From NCBI GenBank assembly GCA_017469785.1, contig JAFUFU010000015.1, positions 1 through 57,706 of the forward strand: a stretch of DNA of 57,706 nucleotides, in the 5' to 3' direction. Under the pieces are notes generated by a model. That model was given only the letters and a program-made list of their open reading frames with translations, did not search any database and was not told where the DNA came from. Each line of letters starts with the position of its first letter. Position 1 is the first letter of the stretch. This document shows, piece by piece, positions 15,207 through 23,280 of this stretch. The translations under genes and the position numbers were made by a program. The DNA is from Treponema sp. GTDB lineage: Bacteria; Spirochaetota; Spirochaetia; Treponematales; Treponemataceae.

Positions 15207-15298
15207 GTTAGGGATTGGAAGCCCGAAGTTGCCGTTTGCGGCAATTAGCGTTAGCGAAGGCTGGAATGCCCGACCCGAACGAAGTGAGGGGAACGCCC
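15207..15298 (+). repeat. GTTAGGGAT-ended palindromic repeat (plus orientation), end of unit B
   Basis: It begins GTTAGGGATTGG and ends GACCCGAACGAAGTGAGGGG plus AACGCCC, as at 11098-11240, with a shorter variable middle (hairpin TTGCCGTTTGCGGCAA). It directly adjoins the 3' end of the UvrA-like gene. Confidence 0.75.
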
Positions 15299-15304
15299 AA
15301 ACTG

Positions 15305-16783
15305 CTAACTTTTTACTTTCCTCTCCCGCTGCAAGAAAGGCCCAATCCTGCTCGCAGGGTTGGCACACACATCCGCCACAGTGCCTTGGGCAATCACATT
15401 GCCGCCTTTGGCACCGGCTTCCGGGCCCAGTTCCACAATCCAGTCGGCGTGGGAAAGGACTTGGGTATCGTGGTCTACCAAAACCACGGTGTTTCCGTCG
15501 GCAATCAGGTCGTCCATCACACCGATAAGGCCTTCAAGATTTGAAGGGTGAAGACCTATGCTGGGTTCGTCCAGAACATAAAGCACGCCGGTGGTACGGT
15601 TGCGCACGGCTCGGGCAAGCTGCATCCGCTGGCGTTCACCGGTGCTCAAAGTTGAGGCGGCCCGGTCCAGGGAAATATAGGAAAGTCCCAGCTGCACAAG
15701 GCGGCGGGCTGTGTCGTTAAAGGATTCCACAATCCGCTCTGCCATGGGCCGCATTTCTTCGGGCAGGGATGACGGAACGGCAGCAACCCATTCAATCAGT
15801 TCGCTTAAAGTCATCTCGCAGGCTTTGTCTAAAGAGATTCCCTGCAAGAGGGGTGCACGGGCGGCATCAGAAAGTCTTGTGCCGTGACAGCAGGGGCAGA
15901 CTCCCTCGTGCAAAAATTTTTCCACCCGCTTCATGCCTTTTTCGTCCTTCACTTTTGAAAGGGCATTTTCCACCGTGTATGTGGCGTTAAAATAAGTGAA
16001 GTCCATTTCGGCGCTCACATTCGTGTTGGGATTGTGATAGAGAATGTGCTTTTTTTCAGCAGGGCCGTGAAAGACAATATCCCGCTCCTTTTCTGTCAGC
16101 TGGCAAAAGGGAACATCCGTGCGAACTCCCATCTCCCGGGCAATGTCTTTCATCAAAGACCACATCAAAGTCTGCCAAGGAAGAACAGCTCCCTCATCAA
16201 TGGTAAGGGACTCGTCGGGAACAAGGGTGCTTTCATCTACAGTGCGGACAACTCCTGTTCCCTCACATTCAGGACAGGCTCCTCCAGAATTAAAGGCCAG
16301 TTCTTCCGCCCCAGGCCCGTAAAAATGCTCACCGCACTCAGGGCAGACAAGTTCCTGCTCGGCCGCAACCGCAAGACTTGGCTCGACATAATGCCCGTTC
16401 GGACAGCGGTGACTTGCGAGCCTTGAATACATGAGTCGGAGCGAATTTAAAAGTTCCGTGGAAGTTCCAAAAGTGCTTCTGATTCCGGGAACGCCAGGCC
16501 GCTGATGCAGGGCAAGGGAAGCCGGAACATAGCGCACTTCGTCCACCTGAGCGCGGCTTGCTTCCGTCATTCGCCTCCTAGTGTAAGTGGAAAGGGATTC
16601 AAGATAACGGCGGCTTCCTTCGGCATACAAAACGCCCAGGGCAAGAGAAGATTTTCCACTTCCCGAAACGCCCGCAATGCCGGTGATTTTGTGCAGTGGA
16701 ATGTCTACGTCAATATTCTTTAAGTTGTGGGCCCTTGCCCCTCGAATCTGAATGTGGGTGGGAAGATTTTTTTCTTCAGTCAT
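15305..16783 (-). CDS. Half-size UvrA-like ABC ATPase
   Basis: UvrA proteins scan DNA for damage with two ATPase modules. This 492-residue protein has only one. It shows Walker A GVSGSGKSS (38-46), the YLESLSTYTRR helix, a zinc-binding CPNGH..CPEC..CPEC stretch, the signature LSTGERQRMQLARA (canonical is LSGGE), Walker B VLYVLDEPSIG and the VDHD switch. The second nucleotide-binding half is absent, and all three copies of the 3' end stop at the same place, so the short form seems genuine. The start has a good AAGGAG site. It may act as a homodimer, or in antibiotic tolerance or DNA repair. Its 3' end is the duplicated edge of two tandem cargo units. Confidence 0.85.
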   Translation of the reverse strand: MTEEKNLPTHIQIRGARAHNLKNIDVDIPLHKITGIAGVSGSGKSSLALGVLYAEGSRRYLESLSTYTRRRMTEASRAQVDEVRYVPASLALHQRPGVPGIRSTFGTSTELLNSLRLMYSRLASHRCPNGHYVEPSLAVAAEQELVCPECGEHFYGPGAEELAFNSGGACPECEGTGVVRTVDESTLVPDESLTIDEGAVLPWQTLMWSLMKDIAREMGVRTDVPFCQLTEKERDIVFHGPAEKKHILYHNPNTNVSAEMDFTYFNATYTVENALSKVKDEKGMKRVEKFLHEGVCPCCHGTRLSDAARAPLLQGISLDKACEMTLSELIEWVAAVPSSLPEEMRPMAERIVESFNDTARRLVQLGLSYISLDRAASTLSTGERQRMQLARAVRNRTTGVLYVLDEPSIGLHPSNLEGLIGVMDDLIADGNTVVLVDHDTQVLSHADWIVELGPEAGAKGGNVIAQGTVADVCANPASRIGPFLQRERKVKS

Positions 16784-16917
16784 GCCATGCTCCTTAGCTT
16801 GCGTTCAGAAACATCATACTGCATTTTGCAATAAAACTGTAGTGAGCGTAATTTCAGATTTTTTTTCGGTATTTTTCATCTCTTTTCATGACTTAAATTC
16901 TTCTATAAAATACAGCC

Positions 16918-18324
16918 ATGTTTCCTCCATTCTCTGAAAAAAAAGCCGAAATGATTCTCCAAGAATTGATTCAAGCCCTTTACGAAGGAAGTGCCAGCCT
17001 TGAGCAAACAGCCAGAGTCAGCGAAGAGCGCAAAAATCAGGGAATCATGCTGGGCGTCTTGGTCTGCCTTGATAAAAGCGGAAAAGAAGTGAATCTTGTG
17101 ACGAATTCAGGAAACGCGAAGAAACTGAAACTAGAAAAGAAAAAACTGAAAGTTATCGATTCGATTGTTTCAGCGGAAGAAATTGAAAATGCGCTTTCTG
17201 GAAACGACAGGCGAATACATGAAATTACAGAGAAGATTCAAGAAATAAAGTCCCATACTACGAATGATGACTCTCATACTGATTCTGAATTAACCATTTT
17301 GAATCGCAAATTGAAAGAACTTTGCGGTCAGTCCCTTGAAAAAGTCCACGCTCTCTACAATTTTCACTGCATAGACGGAAAAGTCCACACCCTAAGAGAA
17401 ATCTGCGCAAAATACAACCATGGAAAACTTCCGCCCACAGGAACAGGAGACTGCTGCGCTCCAAAATTGCTTGACTATGCCTTTTCCCACGACTTACAGC
17501 CTATTTCCCTTGCGGAATGTCCCTACAAGGATGAAAAAGGACGAGCAGAGCAAAGTCCCGTCTCGAATAATTACACATTATGCATTCCTAATATCTCATT
17601 ACTGCCTCCTTGCGATGAGCGTTGCGGGATTTTGCTTCCTGCCATGCTGGGTTTAAGGATTTTGTACCGGGACGAAGCGATTTGCGTTGTAAACAAAGAA
17701 TCGGGTATTTTGAGCGTGCCAGGGCGAACTGAGGACAAAAAAGACTGTGTTGAATCCCGTTTCAAGAGACTTTTCAGGGAGAAAGTGGAAATCGCCCAGC
17801 CAGCCGTTCACCGTCTGGACATGGAAACCAGTGGCGTAATGATTCTGGCCTTTACAAAAGAAGCCCATCGGGAAATGAACCGTCAGTTTGAGGCAAAGGA
17901 AGTACAAAAAGAATACATCGCCCTTTTGGACGGAGTGCTTGCAAAAAAAGGAATTCCCCAGACCGGCTCAATGGAGCTTTTCTTCAGATTGGATGTGGAT
18001 AACCGCCCCCATCAGATTTGGGATGCAGAAAACGGGAAAAGCGCGGTAACAGAATGGAAAATTCTCGGTGTTGAGCGCTATCGTGCCCCCGACGGTTCAG
18101 CCCGTCCTGCCACCCGAGTTCTTTTTAAGCCCCGCACAGGCCGTACCCACCAGCTCCGCCTCGTAAGCGCGGACAGTCATGGATTTGGCATTCCAATAAT
18201 CGGCGACACTCTTTACGGGAAATGCGAGGCAGGCGAGCGGCTTTTGCTCCACGCGCAAAAAGTGAGCTTTTCCCACCCAGTCACTGGCGAGAAGATGACG
18301 ATTGAGTGCGAGGCAGAATTTTAA
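16918..18324 (+). CDS. RluA-family RNA pseudouridine synthase with N-terminal extension
   Basis: This enzyme class converts uridine to pseudouridine in rRNA or tRNA. The C-terminal catalytic domain (about 245-468) contains VHRLDMETSGVMI with the catalytic aspartate, and RTGRTHQLRLV. The ~240-residue N-terminal part is predicted coiled coil, then TGDCCAPKLLDYAF and a PPCDERC cysteine cluster that may bind zinc. Longer RluA homologues share this arrangement. TATAAA lies 8 nt before the ATG and no ribosome site is present, so translation is probably leaderless. The stop overlaps the convergent eamA stop by 4 nt. The exact RNA target cannot be told. Confidence 0.9.
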   Translation: MFPPFSEKKAEMILQELIQALYEGSASLEQTARVSEERKNQGIMLGVLVCLDKSGKEVNLVTNSGNAKKLKLEKKKLKVIDSIVSAEEIENALSGNDRRIHEITEKIQEIKSHTTNDDSHTDSELTILNRKLKELCGQSLEKVHALYNFHCIDGKVHTLREICAKYNHGKLPPTGTGDCCAPKLLDYAFSHDLQPISLAECPYKDEKGRAEQSPVSNNYTLCIPNISLLPPCDERCGILLPAMLGLRILYRDEAICVVNKESGILSVPGRTEDKKDCVESRFKRLFREKVEIAQPAVHRLDMETSGVMILAFTKEAHREMNRQFEAKEVQKEYIALLDGVLAKKGIPQTGSMELFFRLDVDNRPHQIWDAENGKSAVTEWKILGVERYRAPDGSARPATRVLFKPRTGRTHQLRLVSADSHGFGIPIIGDTLYGKCEAGERLLLHAQKVSFSHPVTGEKMTIECEAEF

Positions 18325-19259
18325 TCTCGTTTTTTTATCTCGCTGACAAAAAGCCCTGCGATGGTAAGGGCCGCGCCAATGGCTCCCATGAATGAAATGC
18401 TTTCGCCCAGAGCAAAATAGGCAAAAATAATCGTGACCACAGGGATTAAATAGATTCCCACGGTAGCCCGGACTGTTCCCAGCGCGTCACAGGCGATGTT
18501 CCAGGCTGCAAAGCAAAATGCGCTCGCTCCAAGGCCAAGGAAAGCCAGGTTCATCCAGTTCAGAGGATTTGAAAAGCGGGCTGCGTTTTCGGCGGAAGAA
18601 AAAATCATTGCAATTTGGGATGAAGAGCCAGGCTTGGAAGCTCCCGTCACAATGGAAAAAAGAGCGATTGGCAGCATAAGAATCACAGCCCAGAAAAAAA
18701 TGCGCCGGGTAGCCTGAATGGAATCCAGATTGAGAGAATTGATTTTTGACACACAGAGGGAATAGACACCCCAGCAGAGGGCGGCTCCAAGGGCAAGGAA
18801 ATCGCCTTTTGGACTCAAATGAAGCACCACCACTCCGTTAAAACTCACCAGAGCGATTCCAAAAATCGCGAGCAGAAAACCAAGCATAAAAAAAGGAGTG
18901 AGATTTTTTTCTTTGAGGAAGATTTGTGAGAAAATCGCCGTGAAAATCGGGCAGATGGAAACAATGATGCTTACATTCGATGCTGAAGTATAAGAAATCG
19001 CCAGATTTTCCATAAACTGATAAGCCGTAACTCCGGAAAAACCTGCAAGCAGAAAAAAAATTTCATTTCGCATTTCAAGATGCAACATTTTCGGACGTAA
19101 AATCCACAAACCAGCATAGGCCAGCAGAAAACGAATCAGGAGGATTTCATAGGCAGAAAATGAATGCAAAAGATATTTTGTAGAAACGAAAGTGATTCCC
19201 CAGATAAAGACGGAAACCGAAGCGAAAAACAAGCCGACAGCAAAACGATTTTTAGTCAT
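18321..19259 (-). CDS. EamA-family (DMT superfamily) transporter
   Basis: This 312-residue integral membrane protein has about ten hydrophobic segments in two EamA repeats: FIWGITFVSTKYLLHSFSAY in the first and LCWGVYSLCVSKI opening the second. Family members export metabolites or amino acids; the substrate is unknown here. The start at 19259 (MTKNRFAVG) is chosen because the longer frame upstream has no signal and runs through the promoter. TGCTACAAT lies 7 nt before the ATG, another likely leaderless gene. Confidence 0.88.
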   Translation of the reverse strand: MTKNRFAVGLFFASVSVFIWGITFVSTKYLLHSFSAYEILLIRFLLAYAGLWILRPKMLHLEMRNEIFFLLAGFSGVTAYQFMENLAISYTSASNVSIIVSICPIFTAIFSQIFLKEKNLTPFFMLGFLLAIFGIALVSFNGVVVLHLSPKGDFLALGAALCWGVYSLCVSKINSLNLDSIQATRRIFFWAVILMLPIALFSIVTGASKPGSSSQIAMIFSSAENAARFSNPLNWMNLAFLGLGASAFCFAAWNIACDALGTVRATVGIYLIPVVTIIFAYFALGESISFMGAIGAALTIAGLFVSEIKKRD

Positions 19260-19266
19260 GGGAGAG

Positions 19267-19275
19267 ATTGTAGCA
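19267..19275 (-). promoter_or_regulatory. Extended -10 promoter of the EamA gene
   Basis: The minus strand reads TGCTACAAT, with 7 nt to the ATG. Confidence 0.6.
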
Positions 19276-19305
19276 AAAAGCACTTGCCTCGTCTCCCCCT
19301 TTGAC

Positions 19306-20121
19306 TTACCGCCAAGGAAAAACGAATGAAAGCAATTTCCTCGGGCCGAGGGATTCCCTGTCCTCTGCAATCAAATCGTCCCAAGGAACCTCATTGCGCT
19401 TGTCGCGGTCATTCTCGAAGGACGGGTCTGATTCTGCCATTTTTTCAATCCAATCATATTTATAGAGCCTGAGTCGGAGCGCGTTGGTAGAAGAAAGCAA
19501 GATTCCATTAAGTCCTGGAACGAGAAGGAAGAAAACGCATGAAAGGACAAAAAGAACGATGTTATACAGGAAAACACCGATTGAGAAGAAAACATTGTCA
19601 TAGAAAATGATAAAAGATTTCCGCAGGCATTTTTTGAAGCCATTGTTTCCCTGAAGAAAATAAAGAGGAATGAACCACTGCAGGGCCACCACGGCAACAA
19701 GAAGGAACCAGCCTAGAATAGCCGAAACCAGAAGCCCAATCAGATTTCCGTCTTTGAAATAGATGGAAAGATAATAGGAAAATGCAAAACGAGCCAGGAG
19801 CAGAGAAATAGCAATCACCGCCCCGAACAAAAATCCGATTTTCCAGACAGATTTCAATGATGATAATAACAATCCGAAAGAAGGAGAACAAAAATCAGCG
19901 ATTTTAGCCGCATTTGCTCCCCATGCAAACAGGAACATCATGAGAACGCCTAAAGAGACGATGAAAACAAGAGGTGGGACAAGGGCGTTCACTGAAAAAG
20001 CAAAACGGAAAGCGAAAAAACTGCCTGTCAAAATCAGAATCGTCACTAAATTTGAAGCGACAAGAAAGAAAAAATTATCCCAGCCGTCGCACAGATTTTT
20101 TTTCAAAAAGAATGTAAACAT
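19306..20121 (-). CDS. Polytopic membrane protein, unknown function
   Basis: The 271-residue protein has about six membrane segments, including LVTILILTGSFFAFRFAF, VLMMFLFAWGA, a segment around FLFGAVIAISLLL, and FVLSCVFFLLVPG. The ~45-residue cytoplasmic tail is charged and ends PRKLLSFVFPWR. The overall pattern resembles small DUF624-like membrane proteins, but I cannot place it with confidence. It follows fhs by 8 nt and is probably cotranscribed with aroA and fhs. Confidence 0.75.
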   Translation of the reverse strand: MFTFFLKKNLCDGWDNFFFLVASNLVTILILTGSFFAFRFAFSVNALVPPLVFIVSLGVLMMFLFAWGANAAKIADFCSPSFGLLLSSLKSVWKIGFLFGAVIAISLLLARFAFSYYLSIYFKDGNLIGLLVSAILGWFLLVAVVALQWFIPLYFLQGNNGFKKCLRKSFIIFYDNVFFSIGVFLYNIVLFVLSCVFFLLVPGLNGILLSSTNALRLRLYKYDWIEKMAESDPSFENDRDKRNEVPWDDLIAEDRESLGPRKLLSFVFPWR

Positions 20122-20129
20122 AAATTCTC

Positions 20130-21812
20130 CTAGAACAACCCTGAAATGTTTCCGTCATCGTCGATGTCGATGTTCAGGGCGGCCGGCATTTTTGGCAAGC
20201 CTGGCATGGTCATGATTTCACCGGCAAGGGCGACAACAAAGCCCGCCCCGGAATAGAGCTGGACGTCGCGAATCGGGAAGATGTAATCTTTTGGCGCGCC
20301 CATGAGTTTTGGATCGTGGCTGATTGAGTTCTGTGTCTTGGCAACGCAGACTGGCAAGTCCTTGTAGCCCTGCTCCTCATACTCACGCAGCTTTTTAATC
20401 ACATTGGGAGCGAATTCAACGTCTTTCGCCCGGTAAATTTCCTTTGCAAGGATTTTGATTTTGTCAACGAAAGAAAGGTTTGCCGGATAAAGGTAATTGA
20501 ATTTTGCTTTTCCAGAGTCAGCGACCTCGGCAACGACCTTTGCAAGCTCGGTGGCTCCATCTCCGCCTTTACCCCATCCCTCGCAGAGCACGGCCTTTGA
20601 ACCTTTCTGTGCGCAAAGTTCTTTTAACAAATTAATTTCTTCGTCGGTGTCAGTGATGAATTTGTTGATTGCCACCACAGAAGGAACTCCGAATTTCGCG
20701 ATATTTTCGATATGAACTGCAAGGTTTTCAAAACCAGCCTGCAATGCGCCAACGCTCGGAGTAGAAAGGTCTGCCTTTGCCATTCCGCCGTGCATTTTAA
20801 GGGCGCGGACAGTTGCAACGATTACGACCACGCTGGGAGAGATTCCAGCAGCCCGGCACTTGATGTCCATGAATTTTTCAGCTCCCAAATCAGCGGCAAA
20901 GCCGGCTTCAGTGACGACATAATCTCCGGTGGCAAGAGCACAAATCGTTGCGTTCACAGAGTTTGTTCCCTGAGCGATGTTTGCGAACGGACCGCCGTGA
21001 ACGAAAACAGGATTTTTTTCCAGAGTCTGGACAAGATTCGGCTTGATTGCGTCTTTCAGAAGAACCGCGATTGAGCCTGTGCATTTAAGCTCGCCGAATT
21101 TGACAGGGCGTTTGTCAAAAGTCTTTGCCACAGTGATATTGTCGATTCTGTTTTTAAGGTCAGAGATTGATGTTGAGAGACAGATGATTGCCATGAGCTC
21201 GCTTGCCACAGTGATGCAGAAATGGTCTTCCCGGGGCATTCCGTCTGCGATTCCGCCCATGCCAACTACGATGTTGCGAAGCTCGCGGTCATTCAAGTCA
21301 ACGCATCGCTTCCATGAGATTGTGCGGGGATCGATTCCAAGCTGATTGCCCTGCTTGATGTGATTATCAATGAGGGCTGCAATCAGGTTGTTGGCAACCC
21401 CGATTGCGTGAATGTCGCCAGTGAAATGAAGGTTGATGTCTTCCATCGGGACAATCTGAGCGTATCCGCCGCCACAGGCACCACCTTTAACTCCAAAACA
21501 AGGTCCAAGGGAAGGCTCCCTGAGGGCGATTACGGCTTTTTTGCCGATTTTATTGAGTCCGTCACCAAGAGCGATTGAGACCGTTGATTTTCCCTCGCCG
21601 GCTGGAGTCGGAGTAAGGGCAGTTGTAAGAATCAGTTTCCCACGGTTCTGAGGAAGTTCTGCCTTTTTCTGCAAAATCCTCAGCTCTTCCATTGTGACTT
21701 TTGCCTTGTATTTCCCGTAAAGTTCCAGATTTTCTTCTGTAAGGCCGATTTTTCCTGCCACATCAACAATCGGAATCATTTTGTTCTTCTGTGCGATTTC
21801 AATATCTGTCAT
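20130..21812 (-). CDS. fhs: Formate--tetrahydrofolate ligase
   Basis: The enzyme makes 10-formyl-tetrahydrofolate from formate, ATP and tetrahydrofolate, feeding one-carbon metabolism or acetogenesis. The 560-residue protein has normal length. It shows the P-loop-like TPAGEGKSTVSIALGDGL (about 68-85), REPSLGPCFGVKGGACGGGY, FTGDIHAIGVANNL and NKFITDTDEEI. It follows aroA by 3 nt and leads into a membrane protein gene, so it is in an operon. An intact frame and conserved core make the call secure. Confidence 0.97.
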   Translation of the reverse strand: MTDIEIAQKNKMIPIVDVAGKIGLTEENLELYGKYKAKVTMEELRILQKKAELPQNRGKLILTTALTPTPAGEGKSTVSIALGDGLNKIGKKAVIALREPSLGPCFGVKGGACGGGYAQIVPMEDINLHFTGDIHAIGVANNLIAALIDNHIKQGNQLGIDPRTISWKRCVDLNDRELRNIVVGMGGIADGMPREDHFCITVASELMAIICLSTSISDLKNRIDNITVAKTFDKRPVKFGELKCTGSIAVLLKDAIKPNLVQTLEKNPVFVHGGPFANIAQGTNSVNATICALATGDYVVTEAGFAADLGAEKFMDIKCRAAGISPSVVVIVATVRALKMHGGMAKADLSTPSVGALQAGFENLAVHIENIAKFGVPSVVAINKFITDTDEEINLLKELCAQKGSKAVLCEGWGKGGDGATELAKVVAEVADSGKAKFNYLYPANLSFVDKIKILAKEIYRAKDVEFAPNVIKKLREYEEQGYKDLPVCVAKTQNSISHDPKLMGAPKDYIFPIRDVQLYSGAGFVVALAGEIMTMPGLPKMPAALNIDIDDDGNISGLF

Positions 21813-21815
21813 TTT

Positions 21816-23216
21816 TTAGACCTCCATTTTGAAATTTGCGTTAATTGTATTCATTATCTCAAAGAAATGCGGGAAACTGACAGCGCAACACTCCGCATTG
21901 CTCACAACAATCGGCATAGTGTCGTCCAGCCCCAGACCAAGGCAAGAGAGCGACATGGCCATGCGGTGATCATCGTAGCTTTTTGCGATTCCTCCGTGCA
22001 TTTTGAAAGCCGGATTTTTGCTTCCATCCTTGAGGACCGGCGAATGACCATGAATCACCAGAGAGTCCTCGTATTCTTCAATTTCTGCTCCAAGATTTGA
22101 AAGCTCGGCATTGAGAACCTTGAGGCGGTCAGTTTCCTTGCGGCGGCAGACTGCAGCATCTTCAATAACGACCTTGCCTTCTGTAAAGCAAGCGATTACA
22201 GAAAGGGCGCAAACCGCGTCAGGAAAGCCAGAAATCTTGACATGAAGCTCTCCGTTTGGCAAATTCTCTGTAGAAAGCCGTCCGATTCCGTCTTTTGCAT
22301 TCTTGCCGCCGTTTACCGTAAGCGTGCAGGCTTCCTTGTCCCAGACAATATCACCGCCAATTGACTGTAATATAGAAACAATCGCATCATCGCCCTGTGT
22401 TCCGCTGGAATCCACGTTCTCAATCGTGATTTTACTGTCAGAAATGAGAGCCGCGATAAGCGGAAAGGCGACTCCTTCCCAATCGCTGGGAATAGTTACG
22501 TCAAAGCCGGAAAATTTCTGAGCCGGAGTGACTTCAATATGCTTAAAATCCTCGGAAACCGAACACTCAACTCCCACTTTTTGAAGCCATTTCTGGGTCA
22601 TCGTGAGGTAGGGAGTTTCCTTTGGATTTGAAAGCTCGATTTTAATTGGTTTTTCGGTGAGGATTCCCGCCATCATAAGGCCAGAAATGTACTGGCTTGA
22701 AACCTCGCCTGGAGTGCGGACAGTGCCGCCATTTTTGATTGAGCCCGTGATTACAAGAGGGCAGCCGTTTGAGCCGGGGCGAGTGACAAAGGCCTTGGCT
22801 CCCAGCTGGGAAAGGGCATCAATCACATGATTTACCGGCCTTTTTCGGATACTCGCGTCGCCTGTAAAAACAGAAGTTCCCTCAAAACAAGCTGCAATGG
22901 GCGTCAAAAAATACAAAAGGGAGCCTGAGTCTCCCACGTTCACAACATCGTCCGGCAAGTGGAGTTTTTTGCCGGCTCCATAAACAGTCCATTCAGTGCC
23001 AGGCTCTCCTTCTGCAAGCAGATTTAAATCTACGGTAGAGCCAATCAGTGGAACCGCGGCCGCCGTAGAAAGACAGTCAGCGCTGGGCAGGGGATTTTTT
23101 ATGCGTGAAATGCCGTCTGCGATTGTGGCGAGCAAGAGTGCGCGGATTGTGTGAGATTTTGAGCCTGGAACAGTAATCTTTCCGGACAGATTACTTTTTG
23201 ACACGATAATATTCAT
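21816..23216 (-). CDS. aroA: 3-phosphoshikimate 1-carboxyvinyltransferase (EPSP synthase)
   Basis: EPSP synthase joins shikimate-3-phosphate and phosphoenolpyruvate in aromatic amino acid synthesis. The 466-residue protein shows VPGSKSHTIRALL (about 16-28), NVGDSGSLLYFLTPIA, the RPVNHVIDALSQLGA stretch, SSQYISGLMMAG, and RRKETDRLKVLNAEL with GGIAKSYDDHRMAMS near the end. Length is slightly above the usual 430-450. TGCTACACT is 7 nt before the ATG with no ribosome site, predicting a leaderless mRNA for the operon aroA-fhs-membrane protein. Confidence 0.96.
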   Translation of the reverse strand: MNIIVSKSNLSGKITVPGSKSHTIRALLLATIADGISRIKNPLPSADCLSTAAAVPLIGSTVDLNLLAEGEPGTEWTVYGAGKKLHLPDDVVNVGDSGSLLYFLTPIAACFEGTSVFTGDASIRKRPVNHVIDALSQLGAKAFVTRPGSNGCPLVITGSIKNGGTVRTPGEVSSQYISGLMMAGILTEKPIKIELSNPKETPYLTMTQKWLQKVGVECSVSEDFKHIEVTPAQKFSGFDVTIPSDWEGVAFPLIAALISDSKITIENVDSSGTQGDDAIVSILQSIGGDIVWDKEACTLTVNGGKNAKDGIGRLSTENLPNGELHVKISGFPDAVCALSVIACFTEGKVVIEDAAVCRRKETDRLKVLNAELSNLGAEIEEYEDSLVIHGHSPVLKDGSKNPAFKMHGGIAKSYDDHRMAMSLSCLGLGLDDTMPIVVSNAECCAVSFPHFFEIMNTINANFKMEV

Positions 23217-23223
23217 GGTGAAG

Positions 23224-23232
23224 AGTGTAGCA
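23224..23232 (-). promoter_or_regulatory. Extended -10 promoter of aroA
   Basis: The minus strand reads TGCTACACT, with 7 nt to the ATG. Confidence 0.6.
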
Positions 23233-23243
23233 TATTTGGGAAT

Positions 23244-23273
23244 GAAAAAAAAGCCGTCATAAAGACGGCCTTT
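23244..23273 (-). terminator. Terminator of the alcohol dehydrogenase gene
   Basis: On the minus strand GCCGTC-TTTAT-GACGGC is followed by eight T. It separates the dehydrogenase from the aroA operon. Confidence 0.85.
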
Positions 23274-23280
23274 ACAATGA

